Below, one piece after another: positions 31,414 through 41,286 of a stretch of 64,000 bases of DNA; positions within the stretch are counted from its first letter, which is position 1; the number at the start of each line of letters is the position of its first letter. The stretch is taken from positions 124,001 through 188,000 of the forward strand of contig PKTB01000021.1 of NCBI GenBank assembly GCA_002869385.1. Reading direction: 5' to 3'. A model generated the notes under the pieces. That model saw only the letters and a list, made by a program, of their open reading frames with translations. It was not told where the DNA came from and searched no databases. The translations under genes and the position numbers were made by a program. Origin of the DNA: Marinilabiliales bacterium. Lineage in GTDB: Bacteria > Bacteroidota > Bacteroidia > Bacteroidales > ML635J-15.

Positions 31414-32238
31414 TTAAATTGCTTTAAGTCCTAAAATTTCTCTTGCTTCGGCTGGTGTGGCTATCTGGCGGCCTAATTCCTTCGCCATTCTTACAACTTT
31501 TTCTACCAACTCGCCATTTGATTTTGCTAAAACTCCTTTCGAAAGAAAAACATTATCTTCGAAACCAACTCTAACGTGTCCACCATGAATGATTGCAGCC
31601 ATAGCTAATTGAAATTCAAATCTTCCAATTCCTGCTACAGTATAAGTTGTTCCTTCAGGTAAACTATCAGCAAGAAATACAAAATCTCTCAATTCGCCTG
31701 TTATCCCACCATTAACACCCATAACAAGGTCAAAGTGCATTGGGTCTTTGATATAAGCTTTTTTGTGTAAGCGAAGAGCCATATCAATCATTGATTTATC
31801 AAAACATTCCAATTCTGGTTTAATGCCTCTTTCAATCATTCTTTCAGCAAAATACTTAATTGTATTCTCAGTATTCATAAAAACTTCATCACCACCAAAA
31901 TTCAAAGTACCACAATCAAGTGTAGCCATTTCAGGATTTAGTTCAGTTGGCTGTAATCTTTCATCATTAGACATACCAACAGCACCACCAGTTGATGGTT
32001 GAATTATTACATCCGGCAATTCTGCTTTAATTGCGTCCATTGCTTCTTTAAATCTACCTTTATCCTGAGTTGGTGTACCATCGTCCCAACGTACATGTAA
32101 GTGGATAATACTTGCACCTGCTTCATAAGCTGATTTTGCTTCACGAACAAGTTCTTCTACAGTATAAGGAACAGCTGGATTGTGCTCTTTTAATACTTCG
32201 GCGCCACAAATTGCAGCTGTGATGATTAGTTTTTCCAT
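31414..32238 (-). CDS. kce: 3-keto-5-aminohexanoate cleavage enzyme (BKACE/DUF849)
   Basis: IITAAICGAEVLKEHNPAVPYTVEELVREA...ASIIHLHVRWDDGTPTQD; cluster context. Confidence 0.9.
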   Translation of the reverse strand: MEKLIITAAICGAEVLKEHNPAVPYTVEELVREAKSAYEAGASIIHLHVRWDDGTPTQDKGRFKEAMDAIKAELPDVIIQPSTGGAVGMSNDERLQPTELNPEMATLDCGTLNFGGDEVFMNTENTIKYFAERMIERGIKPELECFDKSMIDMALRLHKKAYIKDPMHFDLVMGVNGGITGELRDFVFLADSLPEGTTYTVAGIGRFEFQLAMAAIIHGGHVRVGFEDNVFLSKGVLAKSNGELVEKVVRMAKELGRQIATPAEAREILGLKAI

Positions 32239-32262
32239 AATATAGTTTTTTCAGTTATTCGA

Positions 32263-33507
32263 TTATAAATATTTCTTTAACTCGCCCAATGATTCTTCAA
32301 CCATATTAGCAGCATGAACAAGATCTTCGTCAGTATGACGATATGCAATATACACATGATGATAAGGCTGTAAGAAAACTCCTCTGCGAATTAATTCAGT
32401 ATAAAATGCAGGGCGTAATTTTTTATAATGTTTTTGAGGATCTTTATTAAATGTAATAAATGGCATTAAAGGAGCTCCTGATATTTCAATATCATATTCA
32501 CATTTCTTAGCAATCGATTCTAGTTTCGCTCCAAACATTTCACCTTTTGTTCTAATTGCTCCAAGAATATTATCTCTCTCTAAAATTTCGATTGTTTTAA
32601 GAGCTGCAACTTGTTCTAAACTATTTGGGAAGAAAGTTGAGGATAAGAATACTTTATCAGCAATTACCTTCATATATTCTTCTTTACAAACAACTGCTCC
32701 AATTGGATATCCATTTGCCATAGCTTTTCCAAAAACGGATAAGTCATGAGTAACGCCAAAAACTTTTTGTGCTCCACCTAAATCAAAACGGAAACCGCTT
32801 CTAATTTCATCAAATATTAGGATTGTACCATATTTATCAGCAAGAGCTCTCGCACCTTCTAGGAATCCTGGTTTTGGCATCTGAACTTTCTCAGCAAGTG
32901 GGTGTCCAACAGGTGTTACGATAATTGCTGCCATATCGTCACCATGTTTTTTCATGATATCTTCAAGCTCCTCTAAATCGTTATAATGGAATTCATAAAC
33001 ATCTTCGTAAAGTTTCTCAGGAATACCACCTTTTACTTCCACACACCAATCATGCCATCCGTGATAACCACAGCGAACAATCTTTGTTCTTTCAGTATTA
33101 GCTCTAGCAACACGAATAGCTGTCGTTGTAGCATCAGAACCAGTTTTTACAAAAACTGCCATTTCAGCTGATGGAATCAAATCAATCATTTTTTGTGCTA
33201 ACTGATTTTGAATAGGCTGTGTCAATGAAAAACAGAAACCTTTATTTTGCATCTGCTCAATTACAGCATTATCTATTTCCTCTTCTCTGTGACCAATAAT
33301 GATTGGACCATATGCACAAAGCATATCGATATATTCATTACCATCAACATCTGTAACTTTGCCACCTTTAGCATGGTCGAAGAAAATTGGATATTCTCCC
33401 GGAACAAAGTTATAAGGACGTCTAATCCCTAAAATTGCACCGGGAATTACCTCTAATGCCTCTTTATAGTACTTATCAGTTAAATCTAGTTTTAATTTAT
33501 TTGACAT
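32263..33507 (-). CDS. kat: Class III aminotransferase, probable 3-aminobutyryl-CoA transaminase (Kat-like)
   Basis: GSA-aminomutase-like fold (DVDGNEYIDMLCAYGPIIIGH, FDEIRSGFRF, FGKAMANGYPIGA); sits where kal would otherwise be needed. Confidence 0.65.
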   Translation of the reverse strand: MSNKLKLDLTDKYYKEALEVIPGAILGIRRPYNFVPGEYPIFFDHAKGGKVTDVDGNEYIDMLCAYGPIIIGHREEEIDNAVIEQMQNKGFCFSLTQPIQNQLAQKMIDLIPSAEMAVFVKTGSDATTTAIRVARANTERTKIVRCGYHGWHDWCVEVKGGIPEKLYEDVYEFHYNDLEELEDIMKKHGDDMAAIIVTPVGHPLAEKVQMPKPGFLEGARALADKYGTILIFDEIRSGFRFDLGGAQKVFGVTHDLSVFGKAMANGYPIGAVVCKEEYMKVIADKVFLSSTFFPNSLEQVAALKTIEILERDNILGAIRTKGEMFGAKLESIAKKCEYDIEISGAPLMPFITFNKDPQKHYKKLRPAFYTELIRRGVFLQPYHHVYIAYRHTDEDLVHAANMVEESLGELKKYL

Positions 33508-33531
33508 ATCAGCCTCCTTTTTATTTTAGTT

Positions 33532-34182
33532 TTATGATTTTACAACATAATCAACAAAAATTGCCTGAGTATGAACATTCTCCATAGCAATTTCGCCTGT
33601 TTTAACAATTTCCTGAACCTCAGCAATAACTAAGTCAGTTGCCATAGCAATTAATGGATTAAAGTTTTGAGTAGTACCACGATAGTACAAATTACCTTTT
33701 TCATCAGATATACTAGCTCCTATCAATGCAACATCAGCGCGTAAAGCTTTTTCAAGAAGGAAGTCTTTTCCATCAAGATTAATAACTTGTTTTCCTTCTT
33801 CTGCTACTGTTCCTACCCCAGTTGGAGTTAAAACCCCACCTAGACCGGCGCCACCACATCGAATTCTCTCAGCTAAAGACCCTTGTGGGACGAATTCTAC
33901 TTCAATCTCTTTATTGTTAAATTGTTCAATGGTTGACTTATTTGTTCCAATATGAGAAGTTATTATTTTCTTCACTTGCTTATTGGTGATTAGTTTTCCT
34001 ATCCCTTTATCAGCAAAAGCTGTATCATTACAGATAACAGTTAAATCTTTTACACCAGCTTCAACAAGAGCCTGCATCATTTTATTTGGTGTACCGGCTG
34101 CCATAAAACCACCGATCATAACATGCATTCCGTCTTTAATCTTGCTAACAGCCTCATCCATTGTAATTAACTTTTTACTCAT
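33532..34182 (-). CDS. atoD: Acetate/butyrate-acetoacetate CoA-transferase, alpha subunit
   Basis: DGMHVMIGGFMAAGTPNKMMQAL; LAERIRCGGAGLGGVLTPTGVGT. Confidence 0.87.
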   Translation of the reverse strand: MSKKLITMDEAVSKIKDGMHVMIGGFMAAGTPNKMMQALVEAGVKDLTVICNDTAFADKGIGKLITNKQVKKIITSHIGTNKSTIEQFNNKEIEVEFVPQGSLAERIRCGGAGLGGVLTPTGVGTVAEEGKQVINLDGKDFLLEKALRADVALIGASISDEKGNLYYRGTTQNFNPLIAMATDLVIAEVQEIVKTGEIAMENVHTQAIFVDYVVKS

Positions 34183-34430
34183 CAGTCTATGTTTTAATTT
34201 GTATTCGTGATTACTTCGTAATTCACATCTAATTTTTTATAGAATTTATTGCGAAATAAAATTTTTCAAATGTATATTAATTAGCTGTAAAAAAAAAATA
34301 ATTAAATCATAATTAAACATACTTTAAGACATATAAAAATTCTACACTTTAGCGCACAATAAAATCGCATTTCAATGTAATTTTAGGGATAGTTTTACAG
34401 TACTAATTTGTCTTTTATTATCTTTGTAAT

Positions 34431-35192
34431 GTGAAAAACCTAAGTATTGTCATAATTACTAAAAACGAAGAGCAAAACATTGCAAAATGTCTTGACTCAA
34501 TAAAAGACTTAAGTGATGACATAATTGTAGTAGATTCCGGGTCTGAAGATGATACTGAAAATATATGCAAAAAGTATAATTTGACGTTTGTTTTTAACGA
34601 GTTTGAAGACTATAGCTCGCAAAAGAATTTTGGCAACAATTTAGCAGTTAACAACTACATTTTGTCTATCGATGCAGACGAAGTATTATCTCTGGAGCTC
34701 AAGCGTTCAATAATTGAATTAGATTTTGATGAAGATTCAAATATTGCATATTCAAATAATCGGTTAAATTTCCATTGTGGCAAACCTATAAAACATGGTG
34801 GTTGGTATCCTGATAAAAAAATCAGAATTTGGAATAAAAATTACGGTAGATGGGAAGGTAAAATTCATGAAGAATTACTCTTTGCTTAGAAGCCTAAAAC
34901 TTTTCATTTAAATGGGGACCTATTACACTACACATATCACTCTCGAGAAGAACACATTAAGCAAGCATTGAAATTCAGTCGTCTCAACGCTGAAAAAGAC
35001 TTTAACGATGGAAAGAAAACCAACTATCTTGCAGCATATCTAAGCTCTTGTTTTAGATTTATTTCTGTTTTTATCTTCAAATTAGGCTTTTTAGACGGTA
35101 AAACAGGTTTTTTTATCGCTCAAACCACTTCACGTGCAACCTTTTTACGTAAAACAGAGTTAATAAAGTTGAATAGAAATACAAAAAAATAA
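34431..35192 (+). CDS. Family 2 glycosyltransferase (LPS core type); interrupted by in-frame TAG at 34887-34889
   Basis: LSIVIITKNEEQNIAKCLDSIKDLSDDIIVVDSGS...DADEVLS; continuation HEELLFA*KPKTFHLNGDLLHYTYHSREEHIKQALKFSRLNAEKDF in the same frame. Confidence 0.82.
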
Positions 35193-35223
35193 TTGTATTT
35201 GACCATTAATTAAAAATATGTTT

Positions 35224-35231
35224 TAATTTTG
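35224..35231 (+). promoter_or_regulatory. Candidate -7 element TAATTTTG
   Basis: TAnnTTTG match about 50 bp upstream of the 35280 start. Confidence 0.3.
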
Positions 35232-35279
35232 TGGCAAAAGGAGAAATTTTATTTAAATACTAATTAAAAGTTAATTGTT

Positions 35280-37229
35280 ATGAGAAAATTTACTATTTTA
35301 TTAAGTTTAGTTCTTCTCGCTTCACTTGCAATGGCACAGGTAAATATGAAATACCAGACTGAAGCAACAAAAGCAGAAAAAACTAAAAAAGTACAAACCG
35401 TAAAAGCTGACCCTTTATGGGAAGTAACTTTTGAAGAAGCTACTCCGGTATGGACATTTGGTCAGAATGAAGGTACAAAAACATGGGCTGTATCTGATAC
35501 AACTCCAGACAACGGATTTACATACGACGTTGATGGTGACGGTACTCCAGAACCAACTCCACCACTTTGGTTATACATGGGTTGGAAATATGTTCATGAT
35601 TATTCTGTTTCTGGTGGGAACTTTGCTTGGATTGATGGAATTTCTGACCTTTTAGGTCTTTCAACTGCTGAAATTTTAGATTCTTACATTCAGTTTGATG
35701 GAATTGACTTAACAGGTGTTACTAATCCAAAACTTACATTCTACCAAGATTACAAAGCATTAAACACTGCTTATTCTTATCTTGATTTCAGTGTTGATGG
35801 TGGTACTACTTGGACAAGTGTTCAAATTAACGAAGACGTTGAAGGTAACGCTTATGGTGAAGATTATTTTGAGTTCGTAGCAACTCCTTATATTGCTGAC
35901 GAAGGTGACGTTTCTATCAGATTCAGATGGCAAACAACTGCTGCTGAAATTGGTGGTTATGGTTACGGATGGCAAATTGACGATATTCAAATTGTTGATA
36001 ACCCAGATTATGACATGAAGTATATCCACGGTGTGATGAACTTCTTCGAGTATTATGATTACACTGATCCTGAGTATGCTCCATATTATCACATTTCTTC
36101 TCACTATGGTAACCTACCAGCAATGCAGTATGACTATGACGGAGCTTTATCATGGTTTAACGTATGTGTTGAAAATAAAGGTAATATCACTGTTGCACCA
36201 GACGTAACAGTTGAAGTACTTGATCCTGAAATGAACAGCATATTTACAAACACTGTTACAGGAAATGAATTAGCTACAGCTGAGAAAGATACTGTTGACT
36301 TAATTGAAACAGACTTTGCTTTAGGTACTGACCCAGCTCCTGGAAAGTATACTGTTGTATATAATATTACTATTGACGGACAAGAAGACTTTAATACTGA
36401 CAATAATACTGATACAACTTATTTCATTATCAATGATGACCAATATTTTGGTCGTGACATTGAATCAACTAGCGCATATACAGGTCCTGGCACTTGGTTA
36501 GACGGTGGTGTTGACGGTGAAATGTTTGGAACAGACTTCTTATTCCTATTTGAAGGTGAAGTAACTTCAATGGATGTATTTATTAATGATAATACAACCT
36601 CTGGAACAGCTATCATCGGTCACGTAATGGAATATGATTCTGACACTGAAGATTGGGTTGATGTTGGTACATCATCACTTATTACACTTGATGAATCTAA
36701 TATCGGTAATTGGTTAAATATCGAATTTACTGACCCTGTAATGATTGTTTATGACGAAGGTTATGAGTCAAAAACTTTATTAGCAGCAATTGAATTCTAC
36801 TACAACGACGAAGAGAATGACATTTATGTTGGTTATGACCCAACTGTACCTGTTAGTTCTTGGGGAACAAAATGGAAATTATTAGAAGGTTCTAATGCAG
36901 GAGAATGGATTTCTATTTCTAACTGGAGCCGTGGTGGATTAAATTTACACTTAAACTTTAACGGTTTTGTATGGGGAATGTCAACTCCTCAGCATATCGT
37001 TGATAATATGAATGTGTATCCTAATCCTACTACAGGAATCTTGAATATCGAAGGTATCGAAGGTGCTGATGTTCAAATTCTAAACATGATGGGACAGGTT
37101 GTTGAATCAGTTGAAAACATCAACGAATACAGCCAAATCGACATGTCAAACTACGCTAATGGAACATACTTCCTAAGAGCATTAGTTGACGGTAATGTTG
37201 TTACAAGAAAAATTAACTTAATGAAGTAA
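35280..37229 (+). CDS. Secreted protein with T9SS C-terminal domain
   Basis: Signal peptide; NVYPNPTTGILNIEGIEGADVQILNMMGQ...GTYFLRALVDGNVVTRKINLMK. Confidence 0.8.
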   Translation: MRKFTILLSLVLLASLAMAQVNMKYQTEATKAEKTKKVQTVKADPLWEVTFEEATPVWTFGQNEGTKTWAVSDTTPDNGFTYDVDGDGTPEPTPPLWLYMGWKYVHDYSVSGGNFAWIDGISDLLGLSTAEILDSYIQFDGIDLTGVTNPKLTFYQDYKALNTAYSYLDFSVDGGTTWTSVQINEDVEGNAYGEDYFEFVATPYIADEGDVSIRFRWQTTAAEIGGYGYGWQIDDIQIVDNPDYDMKYIHGVMNFFEYYDYTDPEYAPYYHISSHYGNLPAMQYDYDGALSWFNVCVENKGNITVAPDVTVEVLDPEMNSIFTNTVTGNELATAEKDTVDLIETDFALGTDPAPGKYTVVYNITIDGQEDFNTDNNTDTTYFIINDDQYFGRDIESTSAYTGPGTWLDGGVDGEMFGTDFLFLFEGEVTSMDVFINDNTTSGTAIIGHVMEYDSDTEDWVDVGTSSLITLDESNIGNWLNIEFTDPVMIVYDEGYESKTLLAAIEFYYNDEENDIYVGYDPTVPVSSWGTKWKLLEGSNAGEWISISNWSRGGLNLHLNFNGFVWGMSTPQHIVDNMNVYPNPTTGILNIEGIEGADVQILNMMGQVVESVENINEYSQIDMSNYANGTYFLRALVDGNVVTRKINLMK

Positions 37230-37254
37230 TTCGTTAATAAATAATACTAAAAAG

Positions 37255-37290
37255 AGACTGTTCTCATATTTGAGGACAGTCTTTTTTTTT
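37255..37290 (+). terminator. Rho-independent terminator
   Basis: AGACTGTTCTCATATTTGAGGACAGTCT followed by a T-run. Confidence 0.8.
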
Positions 37291-37297
37291 ACTTTTG
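37290..37297 (+). promoter_or_regulatory. Candidate -7 element TACTTTTG upstream of pyrF
   Basis: TAnnTTTG match 16 bp before the ATG at 37314. Confidence 0.35.
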
Positions 37298-37313
37298 CAA
37301 AAAAACACTCAAC

Positions 37314-38141
37314 ATGAACTACACACAACTATTTGAACAAATCAAAGCTAAGAAGAGCTTCTTATGTACAGGCCTGGATTCTGACATTTTAAAACTTCCC
37401 GAACATTTACAAAAGTTTGACTCTCCTGTTTTTGAATTTAATAAAGCTATTATTGATGCTACGGCAGAATTTTCAGTTGCATATAAACCCAATCTGGCGT
37501 TTTATGAAAGTCGTGGAATTAAGGGCTGGGAAGATCTTGAAAAGACAGTAAATTATATTAGAGAAAATTATCCTGAGATTTTTATTATTGCTGATGCAAA
37601 AAGAGGAGATATTGGTAATACCTCAAACTTATATGCCAGAGCTTTCTTCGAGAATATGAATTTTGATTCTGTTACTGTTGCTCCTTATATGGGTGAAGAC
37701 TCAGTTAGCCCGTTTTTAAGTTATAAAGACAAATGGGTTATCCTACTGGCACTAACTTCTAATAAAGGTGCTGATGACTTCCAATATTTTGCAGAGGGTG
37801 AAACAAGACTTTTTGAAAAGGTTCTCACAAAGTCACAAGAATGGGCAAGCAAAGATCAAATGATGTATGTTGTTGGTGCTACCCGTGCAGAAATGCTTGA
37901 AGATATCCGTAAAATCTCTCCTGAGCATTTTCTTTTAGTCCCCGGAGTTGGAGCACAAGGTGGCAGCTTACAAGAAGTTGCAAAATATGGAATGAATGAT
38001 AGTTGTGGTCTTCTAGTTAACTCATCTCGTGGAATTATCTTTGCAGACAAAACCGAAAACTTTGCAAAAGTTGCAGGAGAAAAAGCAAAAGAGATTAAAG
38101 ATGAGATGGAGGGATTATTGAAAGAAAAAGGTATTATTTAA
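37314..38141 (+). CDS. pyrF: Orotidine 5'-phosphate decarboxylase
   Basis: [24 protein letters not shown]...[13 protein letters not shown]. Confidence 0.92.
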   Translation: MNYTQLFEQIKAKKSFLCTGLDSDILKLPEHLQKFDSPVFEFNKAIIDATAEFSVAYKPNLAFYESRGIKGWEDLEKTVNYIRENYPEIFIIADAKRGDIGNTSNLYARAFFENMNFDSVTVAPYMGEDSVSPFLSYKDKWVILLALTSNKGADDFQYFAEGETRLFEKVLTKSQEWASKDQMMYVVGATRAEMLEDIRKISPEHFLLVPGVGAQGGSLQEVAKYGMNDSCGLLVNSSRGIIFADKTENFAKVAGEKAKEIKDEMEGLLKEKGII

Positions 38142-38164
38142 TAAACTTTTAAACAAAGCTTTAA

Positions 38165-38192
38165 GGAGATGTTATTAGCATCTCTTTTTTTT
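38165..38192 (+). terminator. Rho-independent terminator
   Basis: GAGATG TTATTAG CATCTC followed by a T-run. Confidence 0.75.
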
Positions 38193-38253
38193 CTGCCTTT
38201 TTGTCACAATATTTTATTAGCATGATATGTGTACAAAAGGAAAGTAAATTTAT

Positions 38254-38261
38254 TAACTTTG
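38254..38261 (+). promoter_or_regulatory. Candidate -7 element TAACTTTG, 3 bp before the ATG at 38265 (leaderless-type spacing)
   Basis: TAnnTTTG match immediately upstream of the rhomboid start. Confidence 0.35.
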
Positions 38262-38264
38262 TGT

Positions 38265-38963
38265 ATGACTGAAATTACATATTCAAAAACAGAATTAAAG
38301 AAGATGTTACTTGCAACAGTAATTCCTTTAAGCTTTATATTTCTGTTTTGGATGATATACATTCTAGAAATTAGTTTAAATATCAGCTTATCAGAATATG
38401 GACTAAGACCAAGAGAAATTTAACAGTGGTTTGGTGTACTTACAATGCCATTTTTACATGGTGGTTTTGAACACATCATTGCTAATACAACTAGTTTTCT
38501 TGTTTTGGGCTCACTGCTCTTCTACTTTTATAATGATGATGCGATTCAAATTTTTATCTGGTCCTATGTTTTAAGCGGATTATTGACCTGGATAATTGGA
38601 AGATATAATATTCATATCGGAGCCAGCGCTATGATTTATGCATTTGCAGGTTACTTATTTACAGCAGGAGTTTTAAGTAAAAACATAAAACATATGGCAA
38701 TCGCCTTAGTTGTCGTTTTTCTATATGGTAGTATGATCTGGGGAATATTTCAAATGAACAATAATGTAAGCTGGGAAGGACACTTATCCGGTTTTGCAGT
38801 AGGGATTGGATTAGCATTTATGTATCGTCCGCCTAAACCAGTTGAATAATATTCTACTTTCTCTGAATTTGATGATGATTGGGATTGTACTGAAAATGAT
38901 GAAATTGAAATAAAATACTGGTACAATAAAGAAAACAAAGATACAGAACGAAAAAATGACTAA
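38265..38963 (+). CDS. Rhomboid-family intramembrane protease; interrupted by in-frame TAA at 38421-38423 and probably at 38847-38849
   Basis: GLRPREI*QWFGVLTMPFLHGGFEHIIANT...HIGASAMIYAF; same frame. After the second TAA the frame stays open: YSTFSEFDDDWDCTENDEIEIKYWYNKENKDTERKND*, an acidic tail overlapping the next start. Confidence 0.78.
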
Positions 38964-39894
38964 TACATTTAAAAATATGCCATGGAATGACTATTCGTCA
39001 TATATTAAAAGAACCTTTGGCCAAAGAGTTCAGAAGATTTCGGTAAATGCAGGATTTACGTGTCCAAATCGTGATGGTAAAATAAGTAAAGGAGCTTGTA
39101 TATACTGTACAAATAAAAGTTTCAGCCCTTTTTATTGTAATTCAGGAGCATCTGTAAGAGAACAGCTTGAAAAAGGCATCGCTTTTTTTAGCCCAAAATA
39201 CAAAACACAAAAATATCTTGCTTATTTTCAATCATTTACAAATACATACGGTGATATAGATTATTTAAAGAAACTATATTTAGAAGCTTTGTCTGTTGAA
39301 GGTGTTGAAGGTTTTGTAATTGCTACCCGACCAGACTGTATTGATGAAGACAAACTAATGATTATCAAAAATATCTCCAAAGGTAAGTACATAAGTATTG
39401 AATATGGTGCAGAATCAACTATTGATAAAACTCTTGTCTTTATAAATCGTGGGCATTCTTACCAACAGACAATTGATGCAGTTGAATTAACTGCAAAAAT
39501 AGGTATCAATACAGGTCTTCATATGATATTAGGCTTGCCAGGAGAAAATGAAGAAGACTTTTACCATCACGCAAAAGAGATATCAAAACTTCCTATCAAT
39601 ACTCTTAAAGTTCATCAAATGCAGGTTCTAAAAGAAACCAAACTTGCTCAGATCTATAATGAAAGTACTGAGTTGTTCTTTGATTTAAAGTTGGAGAATT
39701 ATATACTTGTTATTGTAAAGTTTTTAGAGTTTTTAAATCCTAATATTATTGTAGAAAGGTTCACGAGCGAATCCCCAAAAGATATGATAATTTATCCTGA
39801 TTGGAAGGGGAAAAAGAACTTTGAGATTAGTCATATGGTTATGGCTAAGATGAAGGAACTTGATACTTATCAGGGAAAAAGATTCGTAAAATGA
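38956..39894 (+). CDS. TIGR01212/YhcC-like radical SAM protein
   Basis: GQRVQKISVNAGFTCPNRDG...CIYCTNKSFSPFY; VIATRPDCID; INRGHSYQQTIDAV; LGLPGE. Confidence 0.87.
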   Translation: MTNTFKNMPWNDYSSYIKRTFGQRVQKISVNAGFTCPNRDGKISKGACIYCTNKSFSPFYCNSGASVREQLEKGIAFFSPKYKTQKYLAYFQSFTNTYGDIDYLKKLYLEALSVEGVEGFVIATRPDCIDEDKLMIIKNISKGKYISIEYGAESTIDKTLVFINRGHSYQQTIDAVELTAKIGINTGLHMILGLPGENEEDFYHHAKEISKLPINTLKVHQMQVLKETKLAQIYNESTELFFDLKLENYILVIVKFLEFLNPNIIVERFTSESPKDMIIYPDWKGKKNFEISHMVMAKMKELDTYQGKRFVK

Positions 39895-40526
39895 AACTTT
39901 TCAACCTACATACTCACAATCCTAATGAAGAATATGGTTTAATAAACCATATGCAAGGACTTTTTCTGAATGATGAGAAAAAATACTCTGTTTGAATTCA
40001 TCCATGGAATTATTCCGAGAACTGGAATAATCAAATAGGCCGCATAAAAGATTTAGCAAGATTAAATAATTTCGTCGCAATTGGGGAAACGGGGTTTGAT
40101 TCCAAATCACCAGTCTCTATAGAGGTTCAGAAAGATATTTTCAAAAAACATATTGTAATATCAGAGGAAACAAAAAAACCAATGATTATTCACTGTGTTA
40201 AATTCTTCAACGAGCTGATTCAACTAAAAAAAGAAGTAAAACCAAGACAAGCATTGATAATACATGGATTTAGAAGTAAAGTAAGCATAGCAGAGGATTT
40301 AATCAAACATGACTTTTATTTTTCACTAAACGAAGGTCTATTACAGGATCAAGATAAAGCAAAACAGCTACTCCTTACAATAGGATTAGAACACTTGTTT
40401 TTTGAAACTGATGACTTAAGTACAGATATCAAAAATATTTATAATTTTGCATCAAAAGTATTTGACATAAGCCTTGAAAAACTAAATCAAGAAATTGAAA
40501 AGAATCTAATAAAATGCAGAATCTAA
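39891..40526 (+). CDS. TatD-family hydrolase; interrupted by in-frame TGA at 39993-39995
   Basis: MKLFNLHTHNPNEEYG...KKYSV*IHPWNYSENW...AIGETGFDSK...PMIIHCVKFFNEL; ATG overlaps the preceding stop. Confidence 0.82.
40009..40031 (+). promoter_or_regulatory. Candidate bacterial SECIS-like hairpin downstream of the in-frame TGA
   Basis: ATTATTCC-GAGAACT-GGAATAAT: perfect 8-bp stem, 7-nt loop with G first, loop begins 21 nt after the TGA. Confidence 0.3.
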
Positions 40527-41233
40527 ACTGGCAGGAAAGAACAGAACTATTACTAGGCAAGGAAAAGCTAGCAAAGCTTCGCAATTCAAATGTTCTGATT
40601 TGCGGTTTAGGTGGTGTTGGAGGTGCTGCTGCTGAACAATTAGTAAGAGCAGGAATAGGAAATATCTGCATTGTTGATTCAGACACTATCTCTGTAACCA
40701 ATATCAATCGTCAGTTAATTGCAACTCATAATAATACAGGACAATTAAAAACAGAAGCATTTAAAGAAAGATTACTTTCCATAAACCCGGAACTTAATAT
40801 TGATGTAAGAAATCTCTTCCTTAGAGATGAAATTCTTGAAAGCATTTTACTTGAAGGATGGGATTATGTTGTTGATGCTATTGATACCTTATCTACAAAG
40901 ATTAATCTAATTAGAATTTGTTACGAAAATAAAATACCACTTATTAGTAGTATGGGATCAGGAGGAAAGTCTGACCCTTCTCAAGTTAAAGTAGCCGATA
41001 TTGACAAATCATATAATTGTAATCTTGCGAGAATTTTACGTAAGCGACTACATCGAATCGGAATCTACAAAGGTGTTGAAGTAGTATTTTCAAGTGAAAA
41101 AATTGACAAATCTGCTGTTATAGAGGAAGAAAGTCAAAACAAAAAATCAAATGTTGGTACAATCAGCTATATGCCTGTTGTTTTTGGTTGTAATTGTGCT
41201 TATGCCGTAATAAGAAAACTCATTGATTTATAA
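40514..41233 (+). CDS. tcdA: tRNA threonylcarbamoyladenosine dehydratase (ThiF/E1-like)
   Basis: RNSNVLICGLGGVGGAAAEQLVRAGIGNICIVDSDTISVTNINRQLIA. Confidence 0.87.
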   Translation: MQNLNWQERTELLLGKEKLAKLRNSNVLICGLGGVGGAAAEQLVRAGIGNICIVDSDTISVTNINRQLIATHNNTGQLKTEAFKERLLSINPELNIDVRNLFLRDEILESILLEGWDYVVDAIDTLSTKINLIRICYENKIPLISSMGSGGKSDPSQVKVADIDKSYNCNLARILRKRLHRIGIYKGVEVVFSSEKIDKSAVIEEESQNKKSNVGTISYMPVVFGCNCAYAVIRKLIDL

Positions 41234-41286
41234 TAACTCCCGTCACCTTAAACATCCGTCACCGGTAACCGGTCATCAAACATTTG

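Noticed and set aside
39922-40110. Minus-strand 62-aa ORF over tatD
   Set aside because: Lies opposite clear TatD coding sequence; appears only because the TatD frame is split by TGA in the ORF track.
41237-41280. CCGTCACC...CCGGTAACCGGTCATC short repeat/palindrome between tcdA and the DUF5686 gene
   Set aside because: Short, in a convergent intergenic region; probably terminator-related and not further supported.
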